Source: Leptolyngbya sp. O-77 (GTDB lineage: Bacteria > Cyanobacteriota > Cyanobacteriia > Elainellales > Elainellaceae). From it: DNA of 64,000 bases. Shown here in pieces: positions 36,587 to 45,363 of the stretch (positions are counted from its first letter, which is position 1; the number at the start of each line of letters is the position of its first letter). The notes under the pieces are model-generated. The model had not been told where the DNA came from. It searched no databases and saw only the letters and a list, made by a program, of their open reading frames with translations. Both the position numbers and the translations under genes were made by a program. The stretch covers positions 3,385,001 through 3,449,000 of the forward strand of contig NZ_AP017367.1 in assembly GCF_001548395.1 (NCBI RefSeq). The letters are read 5' to 3'.

Positions 36587-37446
36587 GGTAGTACCCTTTA
36601 ATAAAGGACGGAGAAAATTAGGAGTCGATATTATAGAGATTATAGAGCAGCCCTGATTGTGTACCCACTCACGAACTTGATCCATCATGAAGCCGTATCT
36701 CCTCTGCCCGAGCTGTGATTCCGATGACATCATGAAAAATGGCACAACTCGTCGGGGCAAACAAAACTATAAATGTCGCGATTGTGGTCGTCAGTTTGTG
36801 GAGAATCCTCAATGGAAACCGAAAGACAAGGACACCTGTGCGCTGATTGATTGCATGCTGCTCGAACGCATTCCCCTTGCTGGCATTGCCCGGGTGCTGC
36901 AATTGTCCGAGAGTTGGTTGCAACAGTACGTGAATGCTAGCTATGCCGAGGTACCTCAGCAAGCGGAGGTGGTTGCCAAACCAACGTGCCGACTGGTGGT
37001 GCAGATGGATGAGTTGTGCTCATTTGTGGATGAGAAGGGCAACAAACACTGGGGCTGGCTGGCGATTGATAGAGCAAGCCGTGAAATTATCGGGTGTCAT
37101 GTGGGAAACCGTTCTGCTCAATCGGCACAAGCGTTATGGCAGTCTCTACCTCGTCAATACCGTCAGTATGCACGGATTTACGCTTATAGGAGTGTACTGC
37201 CCAGTAAACGGCATTTTGCAGTGGATAAAGATTCGGGTTTAACGAGTCATATTGAGCGATTAAATAATACGTTGCGCCAGCGCATCTCCCGGTTAGTGCG
37301 ACGGAGTTTGTCATTTTCAAAGAAGCTCGAAAATCACATTGGGGCGATTTGGAACTTCATCCATCACTACAACCAAAAGATTCGAGAGAAACTGCAACGA
37401 GAGCAAACAACTGATTTTTCCCCATCCTTTACCTAATGGCACTACC
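36587..37446 (+). mobile_element. Intact IS1-family insertion sequence
   Basis: 860 bp. Ends GGTAGTACCCTTTAATAAAGG-like at the left and GGTAGTGCCATTAGGTAAAGG-like (reverse complement) at the right. The 8-bp target duplication CTTCTGCT lies at 36579-36586 and 37447-37454, matching the uninterrupted target in IS630 copy 1. A perfect duplication implies recent insertion. Confidence 0.93.
36687..37436 (+). CDS. IS1-family transposase
   Basis: 249 aa in a single frame, unlike the frameshifted InsAB of classical IS1. N-terminal zinc-finger (CPSCDSDDIMKNG, YKCRDCGRQFV), HTH (IARVLQLSESWLQQYV), then DDE region (VVQMDELCSFV, WGWLAIDRASREIIG, SHIERLNNTLRQRISRLVRRSLSFSKK). The gene appears complete, so the element may be active. 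Confidence 0.93.
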   Translation: MKPYLLCPSCDSDDIMKNGTTRRGKQNYKCRDCGRQFVENPQWKPKDKDTCALIDCMLLERIPLAGIARVLQLSESWLQQYVNASYAEVPQQAEVVAKPTCRLVVQMDELCSFVDEKGNKHWGWLAIDRASREIIGCHVGNRSAQSAQALWQSLPRQYRQYARIYAYRSVLPSKRHFAVDKDSGLTSHIERLNNTLRQRISRLVRRSLSFSKKLENHIGAIWNFIHHYNQKIREKLQREQTTDFSPSFT

Positions 37447-37677
37447 CTTCTGCTGTTTCAGCAATATCGATTTTGAGGACTCCACTCATGGCGGCTAGCT
37501 CTAACGTCTTCTTATATGTAGCAGATCTTTGGAGATTTGATATGACAGCATTCACAGCATGGACAGACTGAGTGAGAACCGTTTGTAAGGGCACCAACTT
37601 ATGACCACCTCTGTGCTGAGTCGCCCCTACAGCACCAAAGATAAGCTGCAAGCCAAAACCCTAAATGTCCCAAAAAC

Positions 37678-39615
37678 CTAAATGTCCAAGTCGGTAAGGT
37701 TGAGCTTCGGGCCGTAGGTTTCGATGAACTCGCGGCGGGGGGCCACGCGATCGCCCATTAGCACGGTAAAGATGCGGTCGGCTTCGGCTGCGTCTTCAAT
37801 TTCTACGCGCTTGAGCGTGCGGCTGTCGGGGTTCATGGTGGTGTCCCAAAGCTGCTGCGGCATCATTTCGCCCAGACCTTTGAAGCGCTGAGTTTCCACT
37901 TTGGCGTTTTCGGGGAAACTGGCGATGAGCTGATCCCGTTCGCGATCGCTGTAGCAGTAGTAGTGGTTGCGGCCGCGCTCGATCTTGTAGAGCGGCGGAC
38001 AGGCGATATAGACATAGCCTTGATCCACCATCGACCGCTGATAGCGATAGAAAAACGTGAGCAGCAGCGTGCGGATGTGCGCGCCGTCCACATCTGCGTC
38101 CGTCATGATGATGATGCGGTGATAGCGCAGTTGCGATGCGTCAAACTCTTCGCCCTTGATGCCCAGACCCAGCGCCGTGATCAGCGCCTGAATCTCCGTG
38201 TTTTTGTAGATCTTGGCATCGTCTGTTTTTTCAATATTGAGGATCTTACCCCGCAGCGGCAGAATGGCCTGAAAGCGGCGATCGCGCCCTTGCTTTGCCG
38301 ATCCGCCCGCCGAATCGCCTTCCACGATGAAAATTTCTGACTCGCCCGGATCGCGAGAGCTACAGTCTGCTAACTTACCTGGCAGCGTGGAAGACTCCAG
38401 CACCGACTTGCGGCGCACCAATTCTCGCGCCCGCCGCGCTGCCTCGGCTGCATTGAAGGCCTGGATGGCTTTTTCAAGAATTGCATCTGCTACATTGGGG
38501 CGAAAGTCGAGGTATTCGCTCAGCGCCTCGCCCACCAGCGTATCCACAATGCCGCGCACTTCCGTATTGCCCAGCTTGGTTTTTGTCTGTCCTTCAAACT
38601 CCGGGTCGGGCACTTTGACGGAAATCACCGCCGTCAAGCCTTCGCGGACGTTTTCACCCGCCAGGTTGGAATCTGATTCTTTCAGCTTGTTGCGCTTGCG
38701 GGCGATCGCATTCATCGTCCGCGTCAGCACGGCCTTCAGCCCTTCCAGGTGTGTCCCGCCGTCTACTGTGCGGATATTGTTGGCAAAGCCCAGCAGATTA
38801 TCGGAATAGGCATCCACGCACCATTGCAGCGCCACTTCCACTTCCACGTTGTTGCGCTCACCCTGCACGTAGATAATCTCTTCGTGGAGCGGCTGCTTTT
38901 CGTGGTTCATGTATTCCACGTATTCCCGAATGCCGCCCGCATAGTGGTAGGTTTCGACTCGCGGCTCGTCGCTTTTTAGCAACTCCAGGCGATTGTCGGT
39001 AAAGGTAATTTCTACGCCCGCATTCAGATACGCTAGCTCCCGCAAGCGGCCCGCCAGCGTGTTGTAGTCAAACTCGATGCCCGTAGTGAAGATGGCAATA
39101 TCGGGCATAAACGTGACAGACGTGCCCGTGCGGTCTTCTTTGTAAGGCTGAATGTCCATTTCGCCTTTGGTCAGACCGCGCTCAAAGCGCATCTTGTGAA
39201 CCTTCTTATCGCGCCAGACGGTGACCTCCACCCATTCCGACAGCGCGTTCACCACGGAAATGCCGACACCGTGCAGGCCGCCAGATACTTTGTAGCCGCC
39301 CTGTCCAAACTTGCCGCCCGCGTGCAGAATTGTTAGCACCGTTTCCAGTGCCGATTTACCCGTGCGCGGGTGAATGCCTGTAGGAATGCCCCGGCCGTCG
39401 TCAGTCACCGTAACCGATCCATCTGCGTTGAGGGTGACCTGGATATGTGTGCAATAGCCAGCCAGCGCTTCGTCTACCGAGTTATCCACCACCTCGTAGA
39501 CCAGGTGATGCAACCCCCGCGGCCCCGTGCTGCCGATATACATCCCCGGACGCTTGCGAACGGCTTCCAAGCCCTCTAGGACTTGAATTTGTTCAGCATC
39601 GTAGTTGGTCGTCAT
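37678..39615 (-). CDS. gyrB: DNA gyrase subunit B
   Basis: 645 aa. GHKL ATPase (about 1-220: VYEVVDNSVDEALAGY, DDGRGIPTG, GGKFGQGGYKVSGGLHGVG), transducer, Toprim (VEGDSAGGSAKQGRDRRFQAILPLRGKILN near 425; TDADVDGAHI), and C-terminal QRFKGLGEMMPQQLWDTTMNP. Short-form GyrB without the enterobacterial insert, as usual in cyanobacteria. Minus-strand GGAG lies 12 nt before the ATG. Divergent from miaA. Confidence 0.96.
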   Translation of the reverse strand: MTTNYDAEQIQVLEGLEAVRKRPGMYIGSTGPRGLHHLVYEVVDNSVDEALAGYCTHIQVTLNADGSVTVTDDGRGIPTGIHPRTGKSALETVLTILHAGGKFGQGGYKVSGGLHGVGISVVNALSEWVEVTVWRDKKVHKMRFERGLTKGEMDIQPYKEDRTGTSVTFMPDIAIFTTGIEFDYNTLAGRLRELAYLNAGVEITFTDNRLELLKSDEPRVETYHYAGGIREYVEYMNHEKQPLHEEIIYVQGERNNVEVEVALQWCVDAYSDNLLGFANNIRTVDGGTHLEGLKAVLTRTMNAIARKRNKLKESDSNLAGENVREGLTAVISVKVPDPEFEGQTKTKLGNTEVRGIVDTLVGEALSEYLDFRPNVADAILEKAIQAFNAAEAARRARELVRRKSVLESSTLPGKLADCSSRDPGESEIFIVEGDSAGGSAKQGRDRRFQAILPLRGKILNIEKTDDAKIYKNTEIQALITALGLGIKGEEFDASQLRYHRIIIMTDADVDGAHIRTLLLTFFYRYQRSMVDQGYVYIACPPLYKIERGRNHYYCYSDRERDQLIASFPENAKVETQRFKGLGEMMPQQLWDTTMNPDSRTLKRVEIEDAAEADRIFTVLMGDRVAPRREFIETYGPKLNLTDLDI

Positions 39616-40159
39616 GGATGAAGCGCTCCAAACGTTAGCTTAATAGAGAAACCTAGAAAGAATTTTATAGATCGAGCAGGTGATGGACTGAATCGGGCGG
39701 GCTTCCTGATGGTTTACTGATGGCTGCCTGACGGTTTGCCGATGATCTGCGTGATTAGGTGGGTTTGCTGCTTTTGGTAAACGGGTCTAAGACGCACTGG
39801 TCTAAAATAGGGATTGCCTGACTGTGGCGATCGCCCAATAAATTGACTTAAAAGGTCAGCTAGAAGCCGAAACACCAAATCTATCCAAAATTATATCACA
39901 AAAGGCTTAGATGCGCTTCCAGGGGCGACAGGAGCAAGGTTTGACTCGGCAATCCAGTTTTCCTTTTTGAGGCTTCTTCGATGCTTCTTTGGGTGTCCTC
40001 GTTTTGCCTGAATTGAGCAGCGCTTCAGAACCCTATGGCTAAGATGGCTGAGGGGCGATCGCCCTGATCGCTATTGCACCATCGAAATCACTCTCCCAAA
40101 TCTAGCCAGAAGGTTTACCATCAGTCATTTTCAGCCTGCTGCATCCCCAACTTCCCACC
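39616..40159. other. gyrB-miaA intergenic region
   Basis: 544 nt. On the gyrB strand a TATAAA-like -10 lies near 39667-39672. An imperfect direct repeat (CCTGATGGTTTACTGATG / CCTGACGGTTTGCCGATG) is at about 39705-39745. No gene is seen. Confidence 0.5.
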
Positions 40160-41200
40160 TTGCATTATAATACCTCTGTACTAAACCCGTCTTTCCCCAT
40201 TCTAATCGTAATCTGTGGGCCCACTGCCGCTGGAAAGTCGGGTTTGGCGCTAAACCTAGCGCCCCGGCTCAATGGCGTTATCCTCAACGCCGACTCCCGC
40301 CAAGTGTATCGCGAATTCGATATTGGCACTGCAAAACCTTCTTCTCAAGAACAGCAGCAAGTTCCGCACTATTTACTAGACGTTTGTGACCCCACGCACA
40401 CGCTCACGGTCGCCGAGTATCAGCAGCAAGCCACCGAGTTGATTGAAGCCTTCCATTGCGGGCAGGCAGCCATCAGCGTGTCAGAGGTTGGGAGTGTTGA
40501 AGAACCTGCCACCACCGCCTCAACCCCCTTCCTGGTGGGCGGCACGGGCCTCTATATCCGCGCCATCACGCGGGGTCTCCGCATTCCTCAGGTAGCTCCC
40601 CAGCCAGACCTGCGATCGCAGTTGACCAGGCTGGGGCAGTCCTTCTGCTACGACCTCCTGAAGCAGGTAGATCCTACATCCGCCCATAAAATTCACCCCC
40701 ATGATCAGGTGCGGACGCTGAGATCGCTCGAAGTGTTTTATGTCACAGGTCGCCCCATGTCGGCGCAGCAGGGCGAACAGCCGCCCGCCTACCCGATTTT
40801 GCAGCTTGGGCTGGACTGTCTGGCTACTGTTGCCAAAGGCGACCCCGACCCGCTGATGCAGCGCATTCAAACGCGCACCGCGCAGATGGTGGCGCAGGGC
40901 TTTGTGGACGAAGTGGCGGGGCTGGTGGCGAAGTATGGCGCAGACCTGCCGCTGCTGGATACGCTGGGCTATCGGGAAATGCGGCAATATCTGGCGGGAG
41001 AGATTTCGCTGGAGGAGGCGATCGCCCTCACTGCGCTGCACACGCGCCAGTTTGCCAAACGCCAGCGCACCTGGTTTCGCGCCGATCCGTCCATCCACTG
41101 GTTCGATACCGAAGATCCAGACCTGGTGGAGCGCGTCTGGTCAAAAATTCAGCAATTTATAGCGACGCTCCCCGCCCAAGCCAAAGATTCATTCTTCTGA
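40160..41200 (+). CDS. miaA: tRNA dimethylallyltransferase
   Basis: 346 aa if started at TTG 40160, the only plausible start codon before the P-loop (no ATG or GTG in frame, no clear RBS). P-loop GPTAAGKSGLAL, NADSRQVYREFDIGTAKP, PHYLLDVCDP, VGGTGLYIRAI, DTLGYREM, HTRQFAKRQRTWFR. Adds dimethylallyl to A37 of tRNAs reading UNN codons. A low-conservation insert is seen near residues 100-120 (SEVGSVEEPATTAST). Confidence 0.93.
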   Translation: MHYNTSVLNPSFPILIVICGPTAAGKSGLALNLAPRLNGVILNADSRQVYREFDIGTAKPSSQEQQQVPHYLLDVCDPTHTLTVAEYQQQATELIEAFHCGQAAISVSEVGSVEEPATTASTPFLVGGTGLYIRAITRGLRIPQVAPQPDLRSQLTRLGQSFCYDLLKQVDPTSAHKIHPHDQVRTLRSLEVFYVTGRPMSAQQGEQPPAYPILQLGLDCLATVAKGDPDPLMQRIQTRTAQMVAQGFVDEVAGLVAKYGADLPLLDTLGYREMRQYLAGEISLEEAIALTALHTRQFAKRQRTWFRADPSIHWFDTEDPDLVERVWSKIQQFIATLPAQAKDSFF

Positions 41201-41251
41201 GCGAAGCCAAGGAACAATGGCTGGAAGCCCCGCAGACGCTAAATTTCTACC

Positions 41252-41293
41252 CCAAAATCGCAAATCCAAAATCGCAAATCCAAAATCCAAAAT
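41252..41293 (+). repeat. Short tandem heptamer repeat (CCAAAAT / CGCAAAT)
   Basis: Six consecutive seven-base units alternating CCAAAAT and CGCAAAT, same family as the array at 28029. Confidence 0.85.
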
Positions 41294-41410
41294 CGACTGC
41301 TCCCAATTTTCGACCTGCGCTGCAAGCTCTGTGAATCCTTCGCAATATTCAGCAACCCCGCAAAGTGGCTGTGCTAGGTTGGGGGCGTTCTTGGGCGGGA
41401 GGCTTGCCCC

Positions 41411-42400
41411 ATGGCCACCGACTATCTATTGTTTGTGCATGGCGTGAATGTTCGTCCCCAGCGGGCCGATGCAGACAGCGCCAACTACGCAGAAGCCCTA
41501 ATCCACCAGATCACCCGACTCAACCAAGCTTCTGCCAGCCCGCTCACGCTCAAAATGCAGGAGTTGCAATGGTATAGCTTGATGAAGCAGGCGGAAGCAG
41601 AACTAAAAGACCTGTTTGCGCGATCGCCCGACTGGTCAAAGTTCTGGTTTCGAGACTTCCGCGAAACGCGGATCATCCCGTTTATGGGCGACGCGGCGCT
41701 CTACATCAGCCGCTACATCGGCTCGGAGGTGGCCAAGCTGCTGCTGGCCCAATCGCTGCAATTTCTGAGCGCTCGACAGGCGGGCGATCGCCTCCACCTC
41801 ATTACCCACAGTTGGGGCACCGTGATCCTGTTCGACATTCTCTTTGCTGGCCGCTGGGACGATCCCAAAATCCCCGGTCACCAAGACGTGCAAACCATCC
41901 GCAGCGCCCTCTTTGGCGTGGAACCCAACCTGGCCGACGGCATTCCCATCACCAGCATCCACACAATGGGTTCCCCCATTGCCCTGGCCAACCTGATCAA
42001 CCTCAAGCGCGAGGAAATGGCTCCTGCGACGCTCACGATTCAGGAAACGCGAACCGTATTTACCCACGACATCACGCTAGGACTGGAGAAGTTTCTGGCT
42101 GCGCTTTACCAACAGCGCCAGCGGCCCCTCCCCTGGAAAAACTACGCCCATCCTGGCGACCCGATCGCCTATCCGCTGGCGACGGTCATTCCCCAACTGC
42201 TGGCACCCCAGGGCGCAAAAGCAGAATACCTAAATATTCAGGACGTGCTGACCAGCGGTGGCGGCCCGATGGAGTGGGTCGCCAGCCCTTTCAAAAGCAC
42301 CTTCCTCTCCCTAGCGAACGGCGGCAGCGCCCACGGCAGCTATTGGAACAGTAGGCAGGTCGCCCAGACGATTTTGGCAACCGTCAGAGAAGCGGGCTGA
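41411..42400 (+). CDS. Alpha/beta-hydrolase-like protein
   Basis: 329 aa. Opens with a hydrolase-like first strand (YLLFVHGVNVRPQRADA), has a lipase-type nucleophile elbow LHLITHSWGTVIL (Ser in HSWGT), and a late His in GSAHGSYW. Cytoplasmic, no signal peptide. Substrate unknown; possibly a lipase/esterase or serine hydrolase. It lies 139 nt upstream of pepA on the same strand. Confidence 0.7.
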   Translation: MATDYLLFVHGVNVRPQRADADSANYAEALIHQITRLNQASASPLTLKMQELQWYSLMKQAEAELKDLFARSPDWSKFWFRDFRETRIIPFMGDAALYISRYIGSEVAKLLLAQSLQFLSARQAGDRLHLITHSWGTVILFDILFAGRWDDPKIPGHQDVQTIRSALFGVEPNLADGIPITSIHTMGSPIALANLINLKREEMAPATLTIQETRTVFTHDITLGLEKFLAALYQQRQRPLPWKNYAHPGDPIAYPLATVIPQLLAPQGAKAEYLNIQDVLTSGGGPMEWVASPFKSTFLSLANGGSAHGSYWNSRQVAQTILATVREAG

Positions 42401-42539
42401 TGCAGGATTTGGAATGCTCGGTTCGCCCGCGCCGCTCCTGCATCACTTCCTTTGCTCGCCTCCCCAATTCTCTGAGCCACTGTCTGCAAATTACGCAATA
42501 CTGGAAAGAAATCTTAGAACTAGTGAAAAGTAGGGCACG

Positions 42540-44015
42540 ATGGAGCTGCGAGGGATTAATACGCCACTGCTGGAATGGTCAGGCGATCTGCTGGTGGTGG
42601 GTCTGTTTGAAGACGGCATAGACCTGGGCGGCGACCTGGCAGCGCTGGACGAAAAGCTGGCGGGCACGCTGCAAGAACTCATTGCTGAAGTCGAGTTTAA
42701 GGGCAAACCGGACAGCAGCGCGGCAGCCCGCGTCGGGTCGAACAGTCCGGTGCGAAAAATTGGCATTGTGGGCCTGGGCAAGGCGGAGAATCTGACGCTA
42801 GACGGGCTGCGGCGGGCGGCGGCTGCGGCGGCCCGGATGGCCAAGCGCGAAAAGGCAAAGACGCTGGGGCTGAGCCTCCCGCTTTGGAACCAAGATGCGT
42901 CTGCCACGGCACAGGCGATCGCCGAAGGAATTGAACTCACCCTGCATCAAGACAGCCGCTTCAAATCGGGCGAAGACGACAAAAAAGCACCGCCGCTGGA
43001 GCGGGTCGATTTGCTGGGGCTAGAAGGGCAAGATGCCGCGCTGACTCGGGCCCGCCAGATTTCGCTGGGCGTAATCCTGGCGCGGGAGCTCGTGAGCGCC
43101 CCGGCCAATATCGTTACGCCGATCACAATGGCGGAAACGGCAGAGGCGATCGCCCGCGAGTATGGTCTGGAGATCGAAATTCTGGAGCAGGCCGAGTGCG
43201 AAAAACTGGGCATGGGCGCGTTTTTGGGCGTGGCCAAAGCCTCTGACCTGCCGCCCAAATTTATCCACCTGACCTACCGGCCCGCAGGCACACCCCGCAA
43301 GAAGCTGGCCATCGTCGGCAAAGGCCTCACCTTCGACAGCGGCGGGCTGAACATCAAGGGCGCGGGCAGCGGTATCGAAATGATGAAGACCGATATGGGC
43401 GGCGCGGCGGCCACCTTTGGCGCGGCCAAGGCGATCGCCCAAATTCAGCCAGATGTAGAAGTCCACTTCATCAGCGCCGTCACGGAAAACATGATCAGCG
43501 GCCACGCCATGCACCCCGGTGATATCCTTACTGCCTCGAATGGCAAAACCATCGAAATCAACAACACCGATGCTGAAGGGCGGCTGACGCTGGCCGATGC
43601 GCTGGTGTTTGCCGAAAAGCTGGGCGTGGAGGCGATTGTCGATCTGGCTACGCTGACGGGTGCGTGCATCGTGGCGCTGGGCGAAGACATGGCCGGGCTG
43701 TGGAGTCCTAGTGACGAATTGGCGGCGGCAATCCTGGCGGCGGCAGAACCCGCAGGCGAAAAGTTCTGGCGGATGCCGCTGGAGGAAAAATACTTCGACG
43801 GCATGAAGTCGGTGGTGGCCGACATGAAGAACACTGGCCCACGGGCGGGCGGCGCGATCACAGCGGCGCTGTTTCTAAAGCAGTTCGTCAAAGACACACC
43901 CTGGGCGCATCTGGACGTGGCGGGCCCCGTGTGGAACGACAAAGACAGCGGCTATAACAACGCGGGCGGCACGGGCTTTGGCGTGCGGACGCTGGTGAAC
44001 TGGGTGTTGAGTTAG
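42540..44015 (+). CDS. pepA: Leucyl aminopeptidase (M17)
   Basis: 491 aa. The dinuclear-metal catalytic core is intact: VGKGLTFDSGGLNIKG, MKTDMGGAAA, NTDAEGRLTLADAL, DLATLTGA. Removes N-terminal residues from peptides in the cytoplasm; assembles as a hexamer in known members. Followed 27 nt later by the PHP-domain gene, so likely cotranscribed. Confidence 0.95.
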   Translation: MELRGINTPLLEWSGDLLVVGLFEDGIDLGGDLAALDEKLAGTLQELIAEVEFKGKPDSSAAARVGSNSPVRKIGIVGLGKAENLTLDGLRRAAAAAARMAKREKAKTLGLSLPLWNQDASATAQAIAEGIELTLHQDSRFKSGEDDKKAPPLERVDLLGLEGQDAALTRARQISLGVILARELVSAPANIVTPITMAETAEAIAREYGLEIEILEQAECEKLGMGAFLGVAKASDLPPKFIHLTYRPAGTPRKKLAIVGKGLTFDSGGLNIKGAGSGIEMMKTDMGGAAATFGAAKAIAQIQPDVEVHFISAVTENMISGHAMHPGDILTASNGKTIEINNTDAEGRLTLADALVFAEKLGVEAIVDLATLTGACIVALGEDMAGLWSPSDELAAAILAAAEPAGEKFWRMPLEEKYFDGMKSVVADMKNTGPRAGGAITAALFLKQFVKDTPWAHLDVAGPVWNDKDSGYNNAGGTGFGVRTLVNWVLS

Positions 44016-44042
44016 GTCACGGGAGCCATTTCGCCCATCGCC

Positions 44043-44937
44043 ATGCTGGAACTTCACTGCCACACCACGTACTCTGACGGAACGCTGACCCCAGCGGAAC
44101 TGGTGCAGGCGGCCGCAGCGGCGGGCGTAAAGGCGCTGGCGATTACTGACCACGACACGCTGGCGGGCTGGGAGGAGGCGATCGCCGCTGCCCGTCAGCA
44201 TTCTCTAGAAAATTCTCTGGAAAATTCCCTGGAAATCGTCCCTGGGGTAGAGCTGAGTACGGTTTGGGGCGATCGCTCGCTGCACCTGCTCGGTTTTTAC
44301 CCAAACCCCGACAGGCTTGCGCCCGTGCTGCAAGACCATATCGCTGGCCGCAAGCGCCGTGCCCAGCAGATGCTCGACAAGCTAGCCGAGTTGGGCTGTC
44401 CCATCATGCTGCCAGAACTGGGCGCGGGCATGGCTCCGGGTCGCCCCCACATTGCCAGTGCCTTGGTGAAGGCGGGCTATGTGCAAACGGCGCAGGAAGC
44501 CTTCGAGCGGTTTTTGGGCGATGACGGGCCGGCCTACGTGCAATACGAAAAGTTTTTGGCGACGGACGGCGTGCGTCTGCTGCGCGAGTGTGGCGCAGTG
44601 CCCGTGTGGGCCCATCCCTATCTGTTTCGCGGCGGGCCGCTAGAAGAGACGCTGACGGCGCTGCTGGATGCCGGACTCATGGGTCTGGAGGTGTATCACC
44701 CCGTCCCCATACGCCGGGTCAAATTGAGCGACTGGAAGCCCTGTGCGATCGCCATTCTCTCCTTAAAACTGGCGGCAGCGACTATCACGGCCCCCGGCGA
44801 GGCTGCCGACCAGCCCCTATGCCCTCAACCGCTTCAACCTGCCGCTGTGCCTGCTGTTGCCGTTGCAACGCGCTGCCCAATCCCTCGTTCCCCAGGCCCG
44901 CGAGTCTGGAGCAAGATCTGGGTCAATAGGAAAATAG
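44043..44937 (+). pseudogene. PHP-domain phosphoesterase, frameshifted at three C-runs
   Basis: The N-terminal 220 residues read well: ELHCHTTYSDGTLTP, LAITDHDTLAGWEEA, IVPGVELS, GRPHIASALV, VPVWAHPYL. After VYHP the conserved end jumps frame: HTPGQIERLEALCDRHSLLKTGGSDYHGP is in another frame, GEAADQPL returns to the first, and YALNRFNLPLCLLLPLQRAAQSL is in a third, ending 44937. The jumps coincide with C-runs at 44699-44702, 44791-44795 and 44814-44817. The family (TrpH/YciV-like) hydrolyses nucleotide phosphates or RNA ends. As written, frame 1 runs to 44978 with a nonsense tail lacking the metal-binding DYHG. Confidence 0.8.
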
Positions 44938-45363
44938 TCACGCCCAGACTGGGTTTCTGGGTCTTCCTATATCTCTAGAGGTAGATTGCCCAGGTATGAT
45001 GAGGCAGTTAATACTAGGGTAAGGGCGAAGTTTACAAAGCGTAACGATTGCCGGAAGGCGATCGCTCGTACCCCATGCCCGCTAATGCGCCGGGTTTGCA
45101 CGGCTCAGGCTTTTTCTGCAAGCCGCCCGTGATTCGCCAACTTCACGCCCAATTCGCGCCCCGCGCTGGTCTTCCGCCAAACCTGACTCGTCGCTGACTT
45201 CCGTAGCAGTCTCCAGCCGGAATTCTGCGCCTGGGTTTCGCGTCTGCCGCCCCTGTTTGGCAAAGCGCCTCCCTCAAGCCTTTCAAGTCTCTAAAAAGAT
45301 TCAGGTTCGCTGTTTGACCTCCAGCTACTTTGCCCTCAAGTCCTGTCCTCAAACTTGATATTT
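44938..45363. other. Intergenic before the RND efflux genes
   Basis: About 425 nt without a gene; contains a candidate promoter at 44986-45014. Confidence 0.5.
44986..45014 (+). promoter_or_regulatory. Candidate promoter for the RND operon
   Basis: TTGCCC at 44986-44991, 17-nt spacer, TAATAC at 45009-45014; leader would be about 340 nt. Confidence 0.35.

Larger units (their letters stand above)
35768..37489 (-). pseudogene. IS630 transposase remnant, interrupted
   Basis: In transcription order: start codon and MSGVLKIDIAETAE (37489 downward), IS1 insertion, HTH part (36522 to 36097), frame switch, then the RNase H-like part starting MRVLSANLAAQ (36157 to 35768) with WCSDESRVGLL and the QVDNAA Asp, ending abruptly. 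No complete DDE domain remains. Confidence 0.85.
35768..37540 (-). mobile_element. IS630-family element, truncated and split by an IS1 (copy 2)
   Basis: Same element as copy 1. Right end (37540) is intact and followed by TA; the left end is lost after the MGKALI codons at 35768. It retains the catalytic middle that copy 1 lacks but lacks the C-terminal third. An IS1-family element sits at 36587-37446 inside the transposase 5' region. Confidence 0.85.

Noticed and set aside
37442..37651. Minus-strand 69-codon frame joining gyrB-proximal sequence to the IS630 5' end
   Set aside because: It fuses unrelated intergenic sequence to the first 14 codons of the broken transposase; no support as a gene. 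The 37543-37651 part might be another element remnant, but I could not identify it.
31542..37677. Duplicated tRNA-Val 3' end as an attachment site closing an integrated island
   Set aside because: No copy of the tRNA 3' segment was found before gyrB, and no integrase gene is present, so a defined island with att sites cannot be claimed.
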